From the NCBI GenBank assembly GCA_016789785.1, contig JAEUQE010000017.1, positions 1-61,670 on the forward strand: a stretch of DNA of 61,670 bases, written 5' to 3'. Below, in pieces: positions 53,919 to 61,670 of this stretch. Position 1 is the stretch's first letter, and each line of letters starts with the position of its first letter. This DNA comes from Bryobacterales bacterium. Lineage in GTDB: Bacteria > Acidobacteriota > Terriglobia > Bryobacterales > Bryobacteraceae. The notes beneath the pieces were generated by a model. That model was not told where the DNA came from, did not search any database, and saw nothing but the letters and a program-made list of their open reading frames with translations. The translations under genes and the position numbers were made by a program.

Positions 53919-55277
53919 TCAGCGGGCGAACTGAATCGACTGAATCATCTGCTCGAAGGCGGGCTGCGCGGCCTGATACTCCGATTCCGGAGCGATGAGG
54001 ACCATGTAGAACAGCCCCTGCGGATGCTGCACCGTGACGATAGCATCCACCTCGCGCTGATTCTGAAATGGCGACTTGTTGAACATCACGTTCAGCATGG
54101 CGGGTGCACCGCTTACCTGAATTCGCTTCGGCTGCTCGCCACTGGGCTGCATGTTCTTGTTCTGCTGCGTGATGTTGCGCAGAAAGTTCTGCGTGTCGCG
54201 ATCCAGATCCACCTGACCCTGCGTTTGTTGCAGTCCGGCAATGGCGCCGTAGCCGATCTCGGCGTTGCCATTGACTTCGAGAATTCCTTCGCGCGACGCG
54301 ATCGTGATCTCGCTCGACTGCTGGCTCTGGAACACCTGCCAGTTGCCGGGATAGACGAAGGTGATCCCCCGGCTCTGGTAGCGCTGCGCCTGTCCCGCGG
54401 GACGCGCAGCCTGAGGATTGCCCGATGCGCGGAAGTTGGTGTTGGCCTTCGGCGGCACCGGAAGCCCATTGATCACCTGCTTGATACGCGCGAGTTCGCC
54501 GGCGTCGCCCTTGGTGTATTGGCGAGCCTGCATCATCTTCACTTCGGCGGACACGGCCTTCACTCGATTTCCGGGGCTTGGGTGATCGGAGAGGAACTGC
54601 GGGGTGGACCGCCCGGTACGCTTCTCTTCTTCTTCCAGCTTCTGGAAGAACGTCGCCATCTCGACGGGATCGTAGCCCGCTCTGGCCATCATGCGAGCGC
54701 CAAGCAGATCCGCATCGGTCTCCGCGCCGCGGGAGAACTTCATGAGCAGCGAATTCGCGCCGAGGCCAGCGCCGATCTGCGCGAGCTGGCCGAGCATGCC
54801 GCCGCCCAGCATCGCGCCGCCAAGGCCGGCAAGCAACTGCGTGGCGTTGGCTTTGGTGACTTGCGAGGTGCCATGGCGGAGAGCGATATGCGAGATCTCA
54901 TGCGCGACAACGCCCGCGATTTGCGCTTCGTTTTCGGCGGCGGTGATGAGGCCGGTGTGAACGAAGGCCGCGCCCCCAGGCAATGCGAACGCGTTGATCG
55001 ACTTGTCGTACACGACTTTGAACGTGTAAGGGTACTTGTCCGCTTCCGGCTGGGCGACCAGTTTGGATGCGATGCGATTGACGTAGTTGTGGACTTCGGG
55101 ATTGGAGACAATCGCGACCTGCTTTTCAATTTCGGCAGCCGCCTCCCGTCCAAGCTGAACATCCTGCTCCTTGGAAAAGAAGTTCAATCGGCTGGGCCCG
55201 ATGTTTCGGGGCTTCTGCGCGTATACGGCAGTACCGGCAATGAGCAATGACAGGGCGAGAATCGACTTGCGGAGCAT
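53919..55277 (-). CDS. Periplasmic M48-family zinc metalloprotease (BepA-like)
   Basis: 452 residues from ATG 55277, directly after GGAGG-type sequence (GTG 55286 is also possible). Signal peptide MLRKSILALSLLIAGTAVYA. The protease motif is HEISH (His126, Glu127, His130) in GVVAHEISHIALRHG, with NAFALPGGAAFVHTGL upstream, typical of M48 quality-control proteases such as BepA/LoiP. After the catalytic domain there is an extra C-terminal region (about 300-450) lacking clear TPRs and resembling a PsbP-like sandwich (GITFVYPGNWQVFQSQQSSE). It probably handles misfolded envelope proteins. Upstream of the HAD gene. Confidence 0.88.
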   Translation of the reverse strand: MLRKSILALSLLIAGTAVYAQKPRNIGPSRLNFFSKEQDVQLGREAAAEIEKQVAIVSNPEVHNYVNRIASKLVAQPEADKYPYTFKVVYDKSINAFALPGGAAFVHTGLITAAENEAQIAGVVAHEISHIALRHGTSQVTKANATQLLAGLGGAMLGGGMLGQLAQIGAGLGANSLLMKFSRGAETDADLLGARMMARAGYDPVEMATFFQKLEEEEKRTGRSTPQFLSDHPSPGNRVKAVSAEVKMMQARQYTKGDAGELARIKQVINGLPVPPKANTNFRASGNPQAARPAGQAQRYQSRGITFVYPGNWQVFQSQQSSEITIASREGILEVNGNAEIGYGAIAGLQQTQGQVDLDRDTQNFLRNITQQNKNMQPSGEQPKRIQVSGAPAMLNVMFNKSPFQNQREVDAIVTVQHPQGLFYMVLIAPESEYQAAQPAFEQMIQSIQFAR

Positions 55278-55600
55278 CCTCTCCACCTCCTCCGACCAAC
55301 GTAGATGCGGGACCAGGGGGCAACGTTGCAGCGAGCCCGCTTAAAGTCCCTTCATGATGGCGTGAGAGCCATACGTCTCATCAGGGTAGCATGCGTGCCG
55401 GAGCGTCTCGGGCAACTTCGGAAGCGGCGGGCTGCAGCTTGCCCGGCGTGGACCAGACAGGCGCCCAACGCCGTACACCGGATTCCGGGTCGCACTCTGT
55501 TCAGCTTACCGCCCTGCTGTCCGTCGATCACAAACCTGTGAAGCGGCGTTTGGCCAGGTTTGATTCGCCGGCCCCGAGCAGGCCTCGCCTGAAGGCTGCG
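55278..55600. other. Intergenic region before the M48/HAD operon
   Basis: No gene is supported. It must contain the promoter of the M48 operon. At 55562-55606, next to the ene-reductase stop, GATTCGCCGGCCCCGAGCA then GGCCTCG and CTGAAGGCTGCGTTAC match the right end of family 1 elements, so a truncated copy is present. Confidence 0.45.
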
Positions 55601-55606
55601 TTACGG
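55562..55606. repeat. Truncated copy of family 1 element
   Basis: GATTCGCCGGCCCCGAGCA, GGCCTCG and CTGAAGGCTGCGTTAC line up with the right-hand third of copy A (GATTCGCAGGCCCCGAGCAT, GGGCCTCGG, CTGAAGTCTGCGTCAC) in the same orientation. The left arm and the core are missing. It runs into the stop codon of the ene-reductase. Confidence 0.5.
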
Positions 55607-56686
55607 AGTTGCTGTAAAGCCTGCGACTTTTGGATAATCCGTGTAGCCCTTTTCGCCTGGCGTGTAGAACGTCGTGTGATCCGCCTGCGCCAGCGGCACA
55701 CCTTTGCGCAACACCTCGGGCAAGTCGGGGTTTGCGATGAACGAACGGCCGAAGCTGAAAGCATCGCCAAGGTTCTGGCTCAACAGGCTCTGGGCCTGCG
55801 CAAGATCCAGACCTCCATTCAAGATGAGCGCACCGCGATACGCATCCCTCAACACGGGGACGACGTCGAACGCCTGGCTGGACGGGTGGAACGGCGCGGG
55901 CCTCACAACATGCAAGTACGCAAGAGCACGGGAGGAAAGCTCGCGTGCGAGATACGGATACGTCTGGCTCGCTGCGTCATCCTGCATATCGTTGAAGCTA
56001 CCGCCTGGGCTGACGCGAATACCGATGCGTCCGCTTTCCCAGGCGGCCGACATCGCGTCGATGGTCTCGATCGCGAAGCGGGCGCGGTTCTCCACGCTGC
56101 CGCCGTAAGGCCCCGTCCGCTGGTTCGTGTTGGTACTGAGGAATTGATTCACAATGTAGCCGTTCGCACCATGCAACTCCACACCGTCAAAGCCTGCCAG
56201 ACGGGCGTTGCGGGTCGCGCTGGCGAAGCCGTTGATGACGGCGGGGATCTCCTCGTCGGTGAGTTCCACAGGGGCCGGAACGGGCTGCATGCCTTGCGAG
56301 TCGGTCCACATTTGCGATTTCGCCGTGACCGCGGATGGAGCGACGATCCGTGCGCCCGCGGGCTGATTCAACGGATGCGCGATGCGCCCCACATGCATTA
56401 GCTGGAGGACAATCCGTCCACCGGCTTTGTGCACGGCATCGGTGACGAGCTTCCAGCCCGCGATTTGTCCCTCGGTGTAGATTGCGGGAGTGCGGGCGTA
56501 GCCGAGGCCATCGGCGGAGGGCGCGGTGCCTTCCGTGATGATCAGCCCGGCGGAGGCGCGCTGCTGATAGTAGAGCGCGTGAAGCGGGCCAGGCTCGGCG
56601 TTCGCATTGGCTCGCGACCGGGTCATCGGGGCCATCACAATGCGATTGGGGATTTCGATCGCGCCAAGACGTACGGGAGTGAACAT
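55601..56686 (-). CDS. nemA: Old-yellow-enzyme-family ene-reductase (NemA-like)
   Basis: 361 residues, usual length. FMN-dependent reduction of activated C=C bonds or nitro/nitrate ester groups with NAD(P)H. Features: LFTPVRLGAIEIPNRIVMAPMTRSRA-type start, 'TEGTAPSADGLGY', QLMHVGRIAHPLNQ, DGVELHGANGYIVNQFLS (substrate His/Asn pair) and a C-terminal GRSFIANPDLPEVLRKG FMN phosphate site. GTGAGGA precedes ATG 56686. It is directly downstream of a MarR gene with a palindromic operator between, indicating control by electrophiles or oxidants. Confidence 0.92.
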   Translation of the reverse strand: MFTPVRLGAIEIPNRIVMAPMTRSRANANAEPGPLHALYYQQRASAGLIITEGTAPSADGLGYARTPAIYTEGQIAGWKLVTDAVHKAGGRIVLQLMHVGRIAHPLNQPAGARIVAPSAVTAKSQMWTDSQGMQPVPAPVELTDEEIPAVINGFASATRNARLAGFDGVELHGANGYIVNQFLSTNTNQRTGPYGGSVENRARFAIETIDAMSAAWESGRIGIRVSPGGSFNDMQDDAASQTYPYLARELSSRALAYLHVVRPAPFHPSSQAFDVVPVLRDAYRGALILNGGLDLAQAQSLLSQNLGDAFSFGRSFIANPDLPEVLRKGVPLAQADHTTFYTPGEKGYTDYPKVAGFTATP

Positions 56687-56704
56687 TGGATTGTCCTCAC
56701 ATCC

Positions 56705-56731
56705 TTTGAATTCAAATAGTTTTAACTCAAA
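56705..56731. promoter_or_regulatory. MarR-type operator pair upstream of nemA
   Basis: TTTGAATTCAAA (56705-56716) is a perfect 12-bp palindrome and TTTTAACTCAAA (56720-56731) is a degenerate second copy 15 bases along. They lie 19-45 bases before the nemA start and after the MarR stop, the expected place for control of nemA by the neighbouring MarR protein. Confidence 0.6.
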
Positions 56732-56796
56732 GTAATGGATGAGGCGGCCTTGCGGCGGGATTCAACGTTCGCGCACCGGCGCGATTCCTGCACAGG

Positions 56797-57252
56797 TCAC
56801 TCGCTTCTCAGCGAGACACCGAGTTTCCGGGCCAGGCGCGCCAACTCCCGCTGTTCGGCGCTGTTGAGCACCGACATGAGTTCCGCAATGTATGCCGCAT
56901 GTTTCGGGAAGACGCGCTTCAGAAGCGCGCGCCCTTTGCGCGTGAGCCGCACCGTGAGACAGCGGCGGTCGCCAGCGCTCGATACGCGCTCCAGCAGGCC
57001 ATCGCGCTGGAGGTTGTCCAACACCGTGGTGATGTTACCGCCGCTGCGAAGCAGCTTGCGGGCAACGTCGGTGGGGCGCATGGGACCAAGGTGATACAGC
57101 GCCTCCATCACGGCGAACTGCGCCATGGTGAGACCAGTCTCGACCATCGGCCGTGCCACCAGTTCGACGACCGTATCCGCTGCGCGAATCAGCTTGATGT
57201 AGGTGTCGAGCGCCAGAACTTCCCGGGGCGGCCCTTTGTGATGGGTGGGCAT
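56797..57252 (-). CDS. MarR-family transcriptional regulator
   Basis: 151 residues from ATG 57252 (MPTHHKGPPREVLALDTYIK); the frame upstream is open but not homologous. The winged helix is clear: 'LTMAQFAVMEALYHLGPMRPTDVARKLLRSGGNITTVLDNLQRDGLLERVSSAGDRRCLTVRLTRKGRALL', with the DRR wing motif. No Cys in the sensing N-terminal helix, so OhrR-type thiol sensing is not obvious. It precedes nemA by 110 bases on the same strand and likely represses it through the TTTGAATTCAAA site. Confidence 0.88.
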   Translation of the reverse strand: MPTHHKGPPREVLALDTYIKLIRAADTVVELVARPMVETGLTMAQFAVMEALYHLGPMRPTDVARKLLRSGGNITTVLDNLQRDGLLERVSSAGDRRCLTVRLTRKGRALLKRVFPKHAAYIAELMSVLNSAEQRELARLARKLGVSLRSE

Positions 57253-57523
57253 GCGATGGCATTCGAAGTATATCAGCGGCGCCAAGACTCACGTGGCAGC
57301 AACGTTCGCCCTTACCCGAGAATGCCAGTTTCGCTGGCGAAGCCACCGCGCTGAGATCAGACTCTCCGAGAACCCTCGCGATCTTCCCTCGCGGCGATCA
57401 GTGCGAGCAAGGAACTCGCCAGTGTGATCCCCGCCGAGGGCCACACAGGTTTCGGGCGCATGCGAATGGACTTCGTTCGAAATCAGTGGCGAGCGAGCCG
57501 CGCGATAGCAGACCTGCCCCATC
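57253..57523. other. Gap between MarR and the agarase-like gene
   Basis: 271 bases, holding the promoter of the MarR/nemA pair. On the minus strand a fragment reads CVALGGDHTGEFL, resembling YVALGANHTGKFF in the neighbouring agarase-like protein, with about 24 of 34 bases alike. It may be a decayed duplicate fragment, or chance. Confidence 0.3.
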
Positions 57524-58822
57524 TCACCGAAGGCTCTGGTAGATCTGTCCCAGCACGCGCTGGTGCGCGGCGGACATGATGCTGGCTCGCGCCGGGAACG
57601 GCGTGCCATCGTCACGCAGGTAGGTGCGCTTCATGCGGCCGGCCGGAAACCAGCGATCGTTGCCATGGGCGCCGATCAACTGGCACATGAATACACCAAT
57701 GACATACTGCTCCTGGAACGCGTGTTCCAACCATGCGGCGGCATCCTTGGACGCGTGGCTTTCGTCCTTCACGGCGCCCCGCTCGGTCTGGTAAGTTTCG
57801 CCGAGGCTGAACGGCAGCGCCCAGTCGACCACAATCATGGGCTTGCCAACAAGTGCAAACTCGCGCCGGTACCCATCGGCCTGGAAGACCTGCCACTCCG
57901 GCGGGCGTTGGGGCGAGAGGATGAGCGCCTGCGTGAGCAACACGTCCACATGTCGGCCCACAGCCTTCAACACAGCCTCGGGATACATCCGAACCACGAA
58001 CTTCTCTCCGAAGAACAGATGATTCGGCGCGGCCTCGCGCACGGTGGATCGAAGCAGCCCGTAGAGCGAGCCGGCAACGATGCCGAGGAACTCTTCGTCA
58101 TCCGCTCGCACGGAGGGGCGGTCTGGATCCGCGTTGAACGGCGGGAGCGCGGCGTCCAAGCTCTCAAACTGTGTGGCGTAGGCTTCGTTCAGACGTTGGA
58201 CTTCGGGATACTTCGCGCGCAGCCATTCGACATAGCGCCGCTTGCCTGGCGCGGATGCGGGTAGCGAGCGGTAGTACACCATGCGTGGCGCCTTCCACAC
58301 CGGCAGGTCGGCAAAACCAACGCCGAGCACCATGGGGTTGTTGGCGAACAGCTTGCACTGCTGGCTGACGTGAGCACGAATGCGCTCTCTCACCGCTGGG
58401 TCGAATACGTCGAAGCGGAACTTCTCACCATCCGGGAACCCAACGTCTTCGATGTAGGGATAGTGCGCTTTCAGGCTTGGCAGCAGCGGCTTGTACGCCT
58501 CGCCGGCATTGAGACTCAGAGCGCGCATCTGCGAGGCGATGGCGGCCTCGGCTTCGGTGCGATCTCCATCAAAGCGCGCCAGCAACTGGGCGGATTGGGC
58601 CGGCTCGGAGAAGAACTTTCCCGTGTGATTCGCACCGAGAGCGACATAGGGATGCCCTTCGGGCGTGACAAACATCCAGCGGGTTCCGATCTGTTCGATG
58701 CGGAAAAAGCCGGTGGCGCGCCGCTTGATCGGCATATAGCCACCGTAGCGGTCAAAGGTGGGCGGCTCTTGCGCATACGACAGTCCGGCCGCGATGGCAG
58801 CCAGCCAAACGCATCCCCGCAT
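57524..58822 (-). CDS. Secreted agarase/GH50-like TIM-barrel glycoside hydrolase
   Basis: 432 residues with signal peptide MRGCVWLAAIAAGLSYAQ. The opening GFFRIEQIGTRWMFVTPEGH then PYVALGANHTGKFF is the beginning of agarase-like (GH50-type) catalytic domains. Later landmarks: 'MVLGVGFADLPVW', 'FFGEKFVVRMYPEAVLKAVGRHVDVLLTQA' and KPMIVVDWALPF, strands of a TIM barrel; Glu in FFGEKF is a candidate catalytic residue. The protein is shorter than GH50 agarases. Third gene of a three-gene run with the mutarotase-like and propeller genes; start only 3 bases after the preceding stop. Confidence 0.7.
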   Translation of the reverse strand: MRGCVWLAAIAAGLSYAQEPPTFDRYGGYMPIKRRATGFFRIEQIGTRWMFVTPEGHPYVALGANHTGKFFSEPAQSAQLLARFDGDRTEAEAAIASQMRALSLNAGEAYKPLLPSLKAHYPYIEDVGFPDGEKFRFDVFDPAVRERIRAHVSQQCKLFANNPMVLGVGFADLPVWKAPRMVYYRSLPASAPGKRRYVEWLRAKYPEVQRLNEAYATQFESLDAALPPFNADPDRPSVRADDEEFLGIVAGSLYGLLRSTVREAAPNHLFFGEKFVVRMYPEAVLKAVGRHVDVLLTQALILSPQRPPEWQVFQADGYRREFALVGKPMIVVDWALPFSLGETYQTERGAVKDESHASKDAAAWLEHAFQEQYVIGVFMCQLIGAHGNDRWFPAGRMKRTYLRDDGTPFPARASIMSAAHQRVLGQIYQSLR

Positions 58823-58825
58823 GGC

Positions 58826-60004
58826 CTACCTGCTCCTCGGAGTAAGCTCAATGGCTCCGCCCTGAAGCCTGGCATTCGCGACTCCGGAAAACCCTTCGGG
58901 GATCTCTTCCAGAAACACCGTGAACTGGTTCTTGAGCTTCTGCTTTGCGCCGATCCACTGGTAGCTCGGGATGCCGAAGAGTTGCGCGCGATCGACCGCT
59001 TTGCGCAGACCCTCCGCGAAGGGCGAGTTGCCAAACTCGAGGCCGCGCGCAACGGCCTGACCGTTCCAGGGAAGGGTGCGGTTGCTCTTGTTCTCCTGCC
59101 AATCCGCAAGCCACGGGTTCTGCGCCGTAGGGAAGAGATAGCCAATCAGGACACGGTAATCGGAGTGATAGAGCGTGAAGAACTGCTCTTCCCTTCCCGG
59201 GTCCATTTGCAGCGCGTAGTAGGTTCCGGCATTGGGCTTGGGCTGCATGGGACGCAGATCCGCGGGATTGCCGTCCGGCCCGATTCCGCGAGGCCAGTAG
59301 AACTCCGTTCCGCCCTGGAGCGAGCCGTTGCCGGGCCGCGAACCGGCCGTCAGCCCTCGCGTGGCCGAAGCATCCAGGAAGGTTTTGCCGGGCTCAACGA
59401 AGGGCTGTCCGAAGGTGGCGTGCTGCATCCATTGAAACGGACGGTCGTAGTTGGTGAGGTTCTCCACCCACTCTTCCACAACGATGTGCTTCGCACCACC
59501 TGCGAGAGTGATGGCGCGCTCCACGCGGTACTGCGTGCGAGGCAGATCAGCCGCATACCACAGGGTAAGAGCATCAGGCTTCGAGTCCACCTTCAGCTTC
59601 TTCCATTCGACGATGGGCGCTTCGCCGTGATTGCCGAGCAATGCCTTCACCTCGTCATCGGAAGATGGCGGGCCGTAGAACGGGAAGCAGAGCAGGTGTC
59701 CCATGTAGCCGCTGTGGAGCCACTTGTGCGGAGAGGCACCGTAGAGCGCGTCGTGCCTGGATGCGTCGTAGCGCGTGGGATCAATGGTGGGGTAGTGCGG
59801 CACGCGCATCGGGTTGATGCTCTTCTTCGCGTCAGGAGAAAGCAGACGGATCTCGGCGAGGTGGCCACCGCCCTTGAGCGCGGCGACACGGATGAGGCCG
59901 TTCTCGAGAACGAACGCGGGCCGGCCGTAGACAGTGCCTTCCTGTAGTGAAGGCTGCTGCGCAACAGCGGCGGAAGCAAAGATGAGTGCGGCCAACAGGC
60001 GCAT
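58826..60004 (-). CDS. Secreted aldose-epimerase-fold protein of unknown substrate
   Basis: 392 residues from ATG 60004, chosen because GAGGTG lies six bases upstream; GTG 60013, overlapping the propeller stop, is an alternative. Signal peptide MRLLAALIFASAAVAQ. The protein has the all-beta pattern of galactose mutarotase/DUF4432-type folds: 'AFVLENGLIRVAALKGGGHLAEIRL', 'VERAITLAGGAKHIVVEEWVENLT' and QWMQHATFGQPFVEPG. No catalytic pair can be identified with confidence. Its position between a propeller protein and an agarase-like hydrolase suggests a role in extracellular sugar turnover. Confidence 0.6.
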   Translation of the reverse strand: MRLLAALIFASAAVAQQPSLQEGTVYGRPAFVLENGLIRVAALKGGGHLAEIRLLSPDAKKSINPMRVPHYPTIDPTRYDASRHDALYGASPHKWLHSGYMGHLLCFPFYGPPSSDDEVKALLGNHGEAPIVEWKKLKVDSKPDALTLWYAADLPRTQYRVERAITLAGGAKHIVVEEWVENLTNYDRPFQWMQHATFGQPFVEPGKTFLDASATRGLTAGSRPGNGSLQGGTEFYWPRGIGPDGNPADLRPMQPKPNAGTYYALQMDPGREEQFFTLYHSDYRVLIGYLFPTAQNPWLADWQENKSNRTLPWNGQAVARGLEFGNSPFAEGLRKAVDRAQLFGIPSYQWIGAKQKLKNQFTVFLEEIPEGFSGVANARLQGGAIELTPRSR

Positions 60005-60009
60005 CGGCG

Positions 60010-61455
60010 TCACCTCTGACGAATACAGTACAGCGTATTCTGTCCGCGGAGGTAAAGCGAGCCTTCGGCCACGGCTGGGCTTGCGATGAACATCTGATCG
60101 GCGAGCGTGTTTGTGGCCAGCACTTCGAACTTGTCGCCCATCTTGAGCACGGTCACGTCTTCGCCCTCGGTGGAGACATAAAGCTTGCCATTGACCGCGA
60201 TGGGTGAGGCTTTGATGTTGTAGCTCTTGGGCAGGCGCTGTTGGAGATAGTGTGGCTCACCAGTCTTGGCGTCGAGGCACGAGACCATTCCGCTATCGGT
60301 GACGAAGTAGAGTTTGCCATCGGCAAGTACAGGCGAGGCGGTGTAGGAATTGCCACGTTTGTTGCTCCAGAGGATCGCATCGGTGCCGGTGAGATCGCCT
60401 TCGCGGCCAAGCTGAATGGCCATGAGATTGGGGTCGCGGAAGCCACTCATCACATAGACCACCTTGCCATCGGAGACGGGCGCGGGGATGACGTTGGCGC
60501 CAAGACCGGCGCATTCCCAGATGAGTTTACCGGACTCCAGATCGTAGGCGCGAACCTTGCGCGTGGCGGAGACGATGATCTGTTTGCGGCCGGCTACCTT
60601 CACCACCAGTGGCTGGGACCACCCACTGGGCTCGTCGCGCGATTGCCGCCAGATCTGCTTGCCGGTGCTCTTGTCGAGGACCAACAGGAACGAGTCATTC
60701 TCGGTGTCGAAGTTGAGAATCAGGCGGTCATCCTCGATCACGGTGGCGGTGCCTTCGCCGAAGGCGTTGCGCATGGACATCTGGGGGAAGTCGTCCTTCT
60801 TCCAGACGAGGTCGCCGGCGAGGGTGTAGCAAAAGATGCCGTACTGGCCGTAGAAGGCCCAGATGTGTTTGCCGTCAGTGACGGGGCTATTGGAGGCGAA
60901 GCTGCCATACATGCGGTGATAGCCTTCGTGAGGCTTCACGGTGCGGGGCGAGCGTTCCCAGAGGATCTTACCGGATTGGCGGTTGATGGCCATGAGAAGG
61001 AGCTTGTGCTCGACGCCGGCGGCACTGCCGCCCCCGGGGCCACGTCCGCCACCACCGCCGGGTCCACCGGGTCCACGTCGCCGTCCTTCGGGTCCACCGG
61101 GTCCGCCGGGAGGAGGGCCGCCAGGAGGACGACCGTCAGGTGGAGCGCCGCCCGCGGCACGATCGGGCGGAGGGCCCTCGGGACGGCGGGGTGGGCGGGC
61201 TTCCGATGTTTCGCCCACGTCGCCCTGAGGGACAGCCGTGGTGAGGTAGATCACATCGCCGTAGATGACAGGCGAAGAATGGCCGCGGCCCGGGATGGTG
61301 GCTTTCCAGGCGATATTCTTCGAGTCACTCCATTCGGTAGGCACGTCGCCGGGAGCGACGCCGTTTTGATTGGGTCCGCGCCAACGGGTCCAATGGGCGG
61401 AATCGGCGGCTAGGGCACAGGCCGCGATGGTCAACACGGGTGCAAGCAATCTCAT
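60010..61455 (-). CDS. Secreted PQQ-type beta-propeller protein with a Pro/Gly-rich insert
   Basis: 481 residues, signal peptide MRLLAPVLTIAACALAADSA. Propeller blades of the PQQ/BamB type are visible: HWTRWRGPNQNGVAPGDVPT, 'DKSTGKQIWRQSRDEPSGWSQPLVV', 'AYDLESGKLIWECAGLG', 'LADGKLYFVTDSGMVSCLDAKTGE'. Residues 87-147 are a low-complexity Pro/Gly/Arg insertion in the first blades. Without the full set of PQQ ligands (Cys-Cys ring, Asp base) it may be a structural or binding propeller rather than an enzyme. Its stop overlaps the GTG upstream of the mutarotase-like start, showing coupling. First gene of the operon. Confidence 0.82.
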   Translation of the reverse strand: MRLLAPVLTIAACALAADSAHWTRWRGPNQNGVAPGDVPTEWSDSKNIAWKATIPGRGHSSPVIYGDVIYLTTAVPQGDVGETSEARPPRRPEGPPPDRAAGGAPPDGRPPGGPPPGGPGGPEGRRRGPGGPGGGGGRGPGGGSAAGVEHKLLLMAINRQSGKILWERSPRTVKPHEGYHRMYGSFASNSPVTDGKHIWAFYGQYGIFCYTLAGDLVWKKDDFPQMSMRNAFGEGTATVIEDDRLILNFDTENDSFLLVLDKSTGKQIWRQSRDEPSGWSQPLVVKVAGRKQIIVSATRKVRAYDLESGKLIWECAGLGANVIPAPVSDGKVVYVMSGFRDPNLMAIQLGREGDLTGTDAILWSNKRGNSYTASPVLADGKLYFVTDSGMVSCLDAKTGEPHYLQQRLPKSYNIKASPIAVNGKLYVSTEGEDVTVLKMGDKFEVLATNTLADQMFIASPAVAEGSLYLRGQNTLYCIRQR

Positions 61456-61670
61456 GCGTTAGGGTATCTTACCAACTCCTCGATAGATATCACGGCGATG
61501 AAAGGCGGTCCGTGGTTACCCGGCGGGCCGCCGGCTGGGGGAGACGCTGAAACAGAACGCTACGCTGGCGCGTCCGGGACAAGGCCCCAGAGTCCCCGGC
61601 TTATCGGGTCAGAAAGCCGGGCAGAGTCGATGGATCCGCGCCCGCTCCGGAGGGGCCTCTGGAGAGGGGA
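61456..61670. other. Region upstream of the propeller operon, running into the window edge
   Basis: No gene is supported. It should hold the operon promoter. The last 60 bases match the GC-rich repeat of 19573-19620 (see separate entry). Confidence 0.5.
61617..61670. repeat. GC-rich repeat, family 2, copy 2 (cut by the window edge)
   Basis: GCGCCCGCTCCGGAGG then GGCCTCTGGAGAGGGGA parallels GCGCCCGCCCTGGAGG then CGTCCCCTGGAGAGGGGA at 19582-19615, with one indel. Upstream both also have AAAGCC followed by a GGG/C run. The sequence ends inside the repeat. Confidence 0.5.

Overview
The window looks like chromosomal DNA of a high-GC soil Acidobacteriota of the Solibacter/Bryobacter type. This is an inference from gene content: three very long Oar-like TonB receptors with an N-terminal carboxypeptidase-regulatory domain, a PEP-CTERM protein, a CRTAC1 protein, a large PVC-type cytochrome with HEAT repeats, a Tat-exported sulfatase and several secreted sugar enzymes. 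No rRNA, tRNA, CRISPR array, transposase or phage gene was found.

Layout. 1-6.2 kb: tail of an unknown gene, a formyltransferase-like gene, TonB receptor 1, a small barrel protein/ArsR pair, and a decayed ornithine cyclodeaminase gene. 6.2-15.7 kb: a giant hybrid sensor kinase, a radical SAM/SPASM protein, and a zinc island (ZntA-type ATPase divergent from an SmtB/CzrA-type repressor and a tandemly duplicated His-rich protein). 15.8-24 kb: a PAAR protein with an in-frame UGA before its apparent natural end, a two-subunit molybdenum hydroxylase, ndk, sucCD and garD. 24-31 kb: two cytosolic unknown genes with a hairpin over a ribosome binding site, TonB receptor 2, a membrane protein and RNase J. 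31-39.6 kb: PEP-CTERM protein, sulfatase, a small secreted protein, an orphan PduS/PduT microcompartment electron-transfer pair, a double alpha/beta hydrolase, and an amidase/lipoprotein pair resembling an effector with its immunity protein. 40-51 kb: PVC-type cytochrome, a seven-haem cytochrome/TPR fusion divergent from a TonB receptor 3-CRTAC1-TPR operon. 51-61.5 kb: M15 peptidase, CBM9-like protein, HAD phosphatase, M48 protease, MarR/old-yellow-enzyme pair, and a three-gene secreted sugar operon (PQQ-type propeller, mutarotase-like, agarase-like).

The physiology suggested is an aerobic polymer- and sugar-scavenging heterotroph: large outer-membrane receptors and secreted hydrolases feed sugars inward, sugar-acid dehydratase and succinyl-CoA synthetase connect to central metabolism, and periplasmic cytochromes and quinoprotein-like propellers handle electrons.

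The most unusual features are (i) a family of about 200-300 bp elements with long imperfect terminal inverted repeats, CCAA...TTGG ends in the best copy and variable cores, filling three gene-end gaps (about 31145, 43112 and 53007) with a fragment at 55562; (ii) a long stem that appears to hide a ribosome binding site at 25032-25104; (iii) the UGA-interrupted PAAR gene; (iv) the zinc island with its duplicated His-rich protein; (v) the orphan PduS/PduT pair followed by two copies of an AT-rich palindrome.
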